Positions 7,390 through 7,406 of a stretch of DNA of 7,406 nt are shown here, piece by piece (positions within the stretch are counted from its first letter, which is position 1; the number at the start of each line of letters is the position of its first letter). Below the pieces are notes generated by a model that worked only from the letters and a program-made list of their open reading frames with translations, had not been told where the DNA came from and ran no database searches. A program made the translations under genes and the position numbers. The stretch spans positions 1 to 7,406 of the forward strand of contig SKTA01000117.1 of assembly GCA_007122745.1 (NCBI GenBank), written 5' to 3'. Source of the stretch: Bacteroidales bacterium (GTDB lineage Bacteria; Bacteroidota; Bacteroidia; Bacteroidales; UBA7960).

Positions 7390-7406
7390 GTTGAAAAGAG
7401 TGAAAC

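Overview
The window looks like chromosomal DNA from a member of the Bacteroidota. Four signs point there. Two promoters carry a TAnnTTTG-type -7 element. None of the start codons has a clear Shine-Dalgarno sequence. YidC has the Bacteroidota form, with a long charged linker after the first membrane segment and a lysine-rich tail. The last gene encodes a secreted enzyme ending in a type IX secretion (T9SS) sorting domain. I cannot place it more precisely than phylum from this sequence.

All four genes are on the minus strand, so they are read from the right end of the window to the left. In transcription order they are: yidC (membrane protein insertase, 7356 to 5398); a 48-base gap; purB (adenylosuccinate lyase, 5349 to 3991); an MsbA-like ABC exporter (4004 to 2184), whose start overlaps the end of purB by 14 bases; a 73-base gap with its own promoter; and a secreted peptidylarginine-deiminase-like protein (2110 to beyond position 1). 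The last frame is open to the left edge, so only its final part is missing.

The first three genes are housekeeping genes: membrane protein insertion, purine synthesis, and export of lipid or drug-like substrates. They probably form one transcript, because I see no promoter or terminator between them. The deiminase gene has its own -7 element and probably forms a separate unit. It keeps every catalytic residue of the guanidino-group-modifying deiminase fold. It also has an Asn-Arg-Pro-Arg stretch like the one Porphyromonas gingivalis PPAD uses to bind C-terminal arginine. The catalytic domain is followed by Ig-like, PKD-like and InlB-repeat-like modules and then the sorting domain. It is the most interesting gene here.

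I found no tRNA, rRNA, CRISPR array, insertion sequence, riboswitch or convincing terminator. No gap between genes exceeds 73 bases. I see no sign of a wholly undescribed system; the novelty lies in the likely substrate and domain layout of the secreted deiminase.
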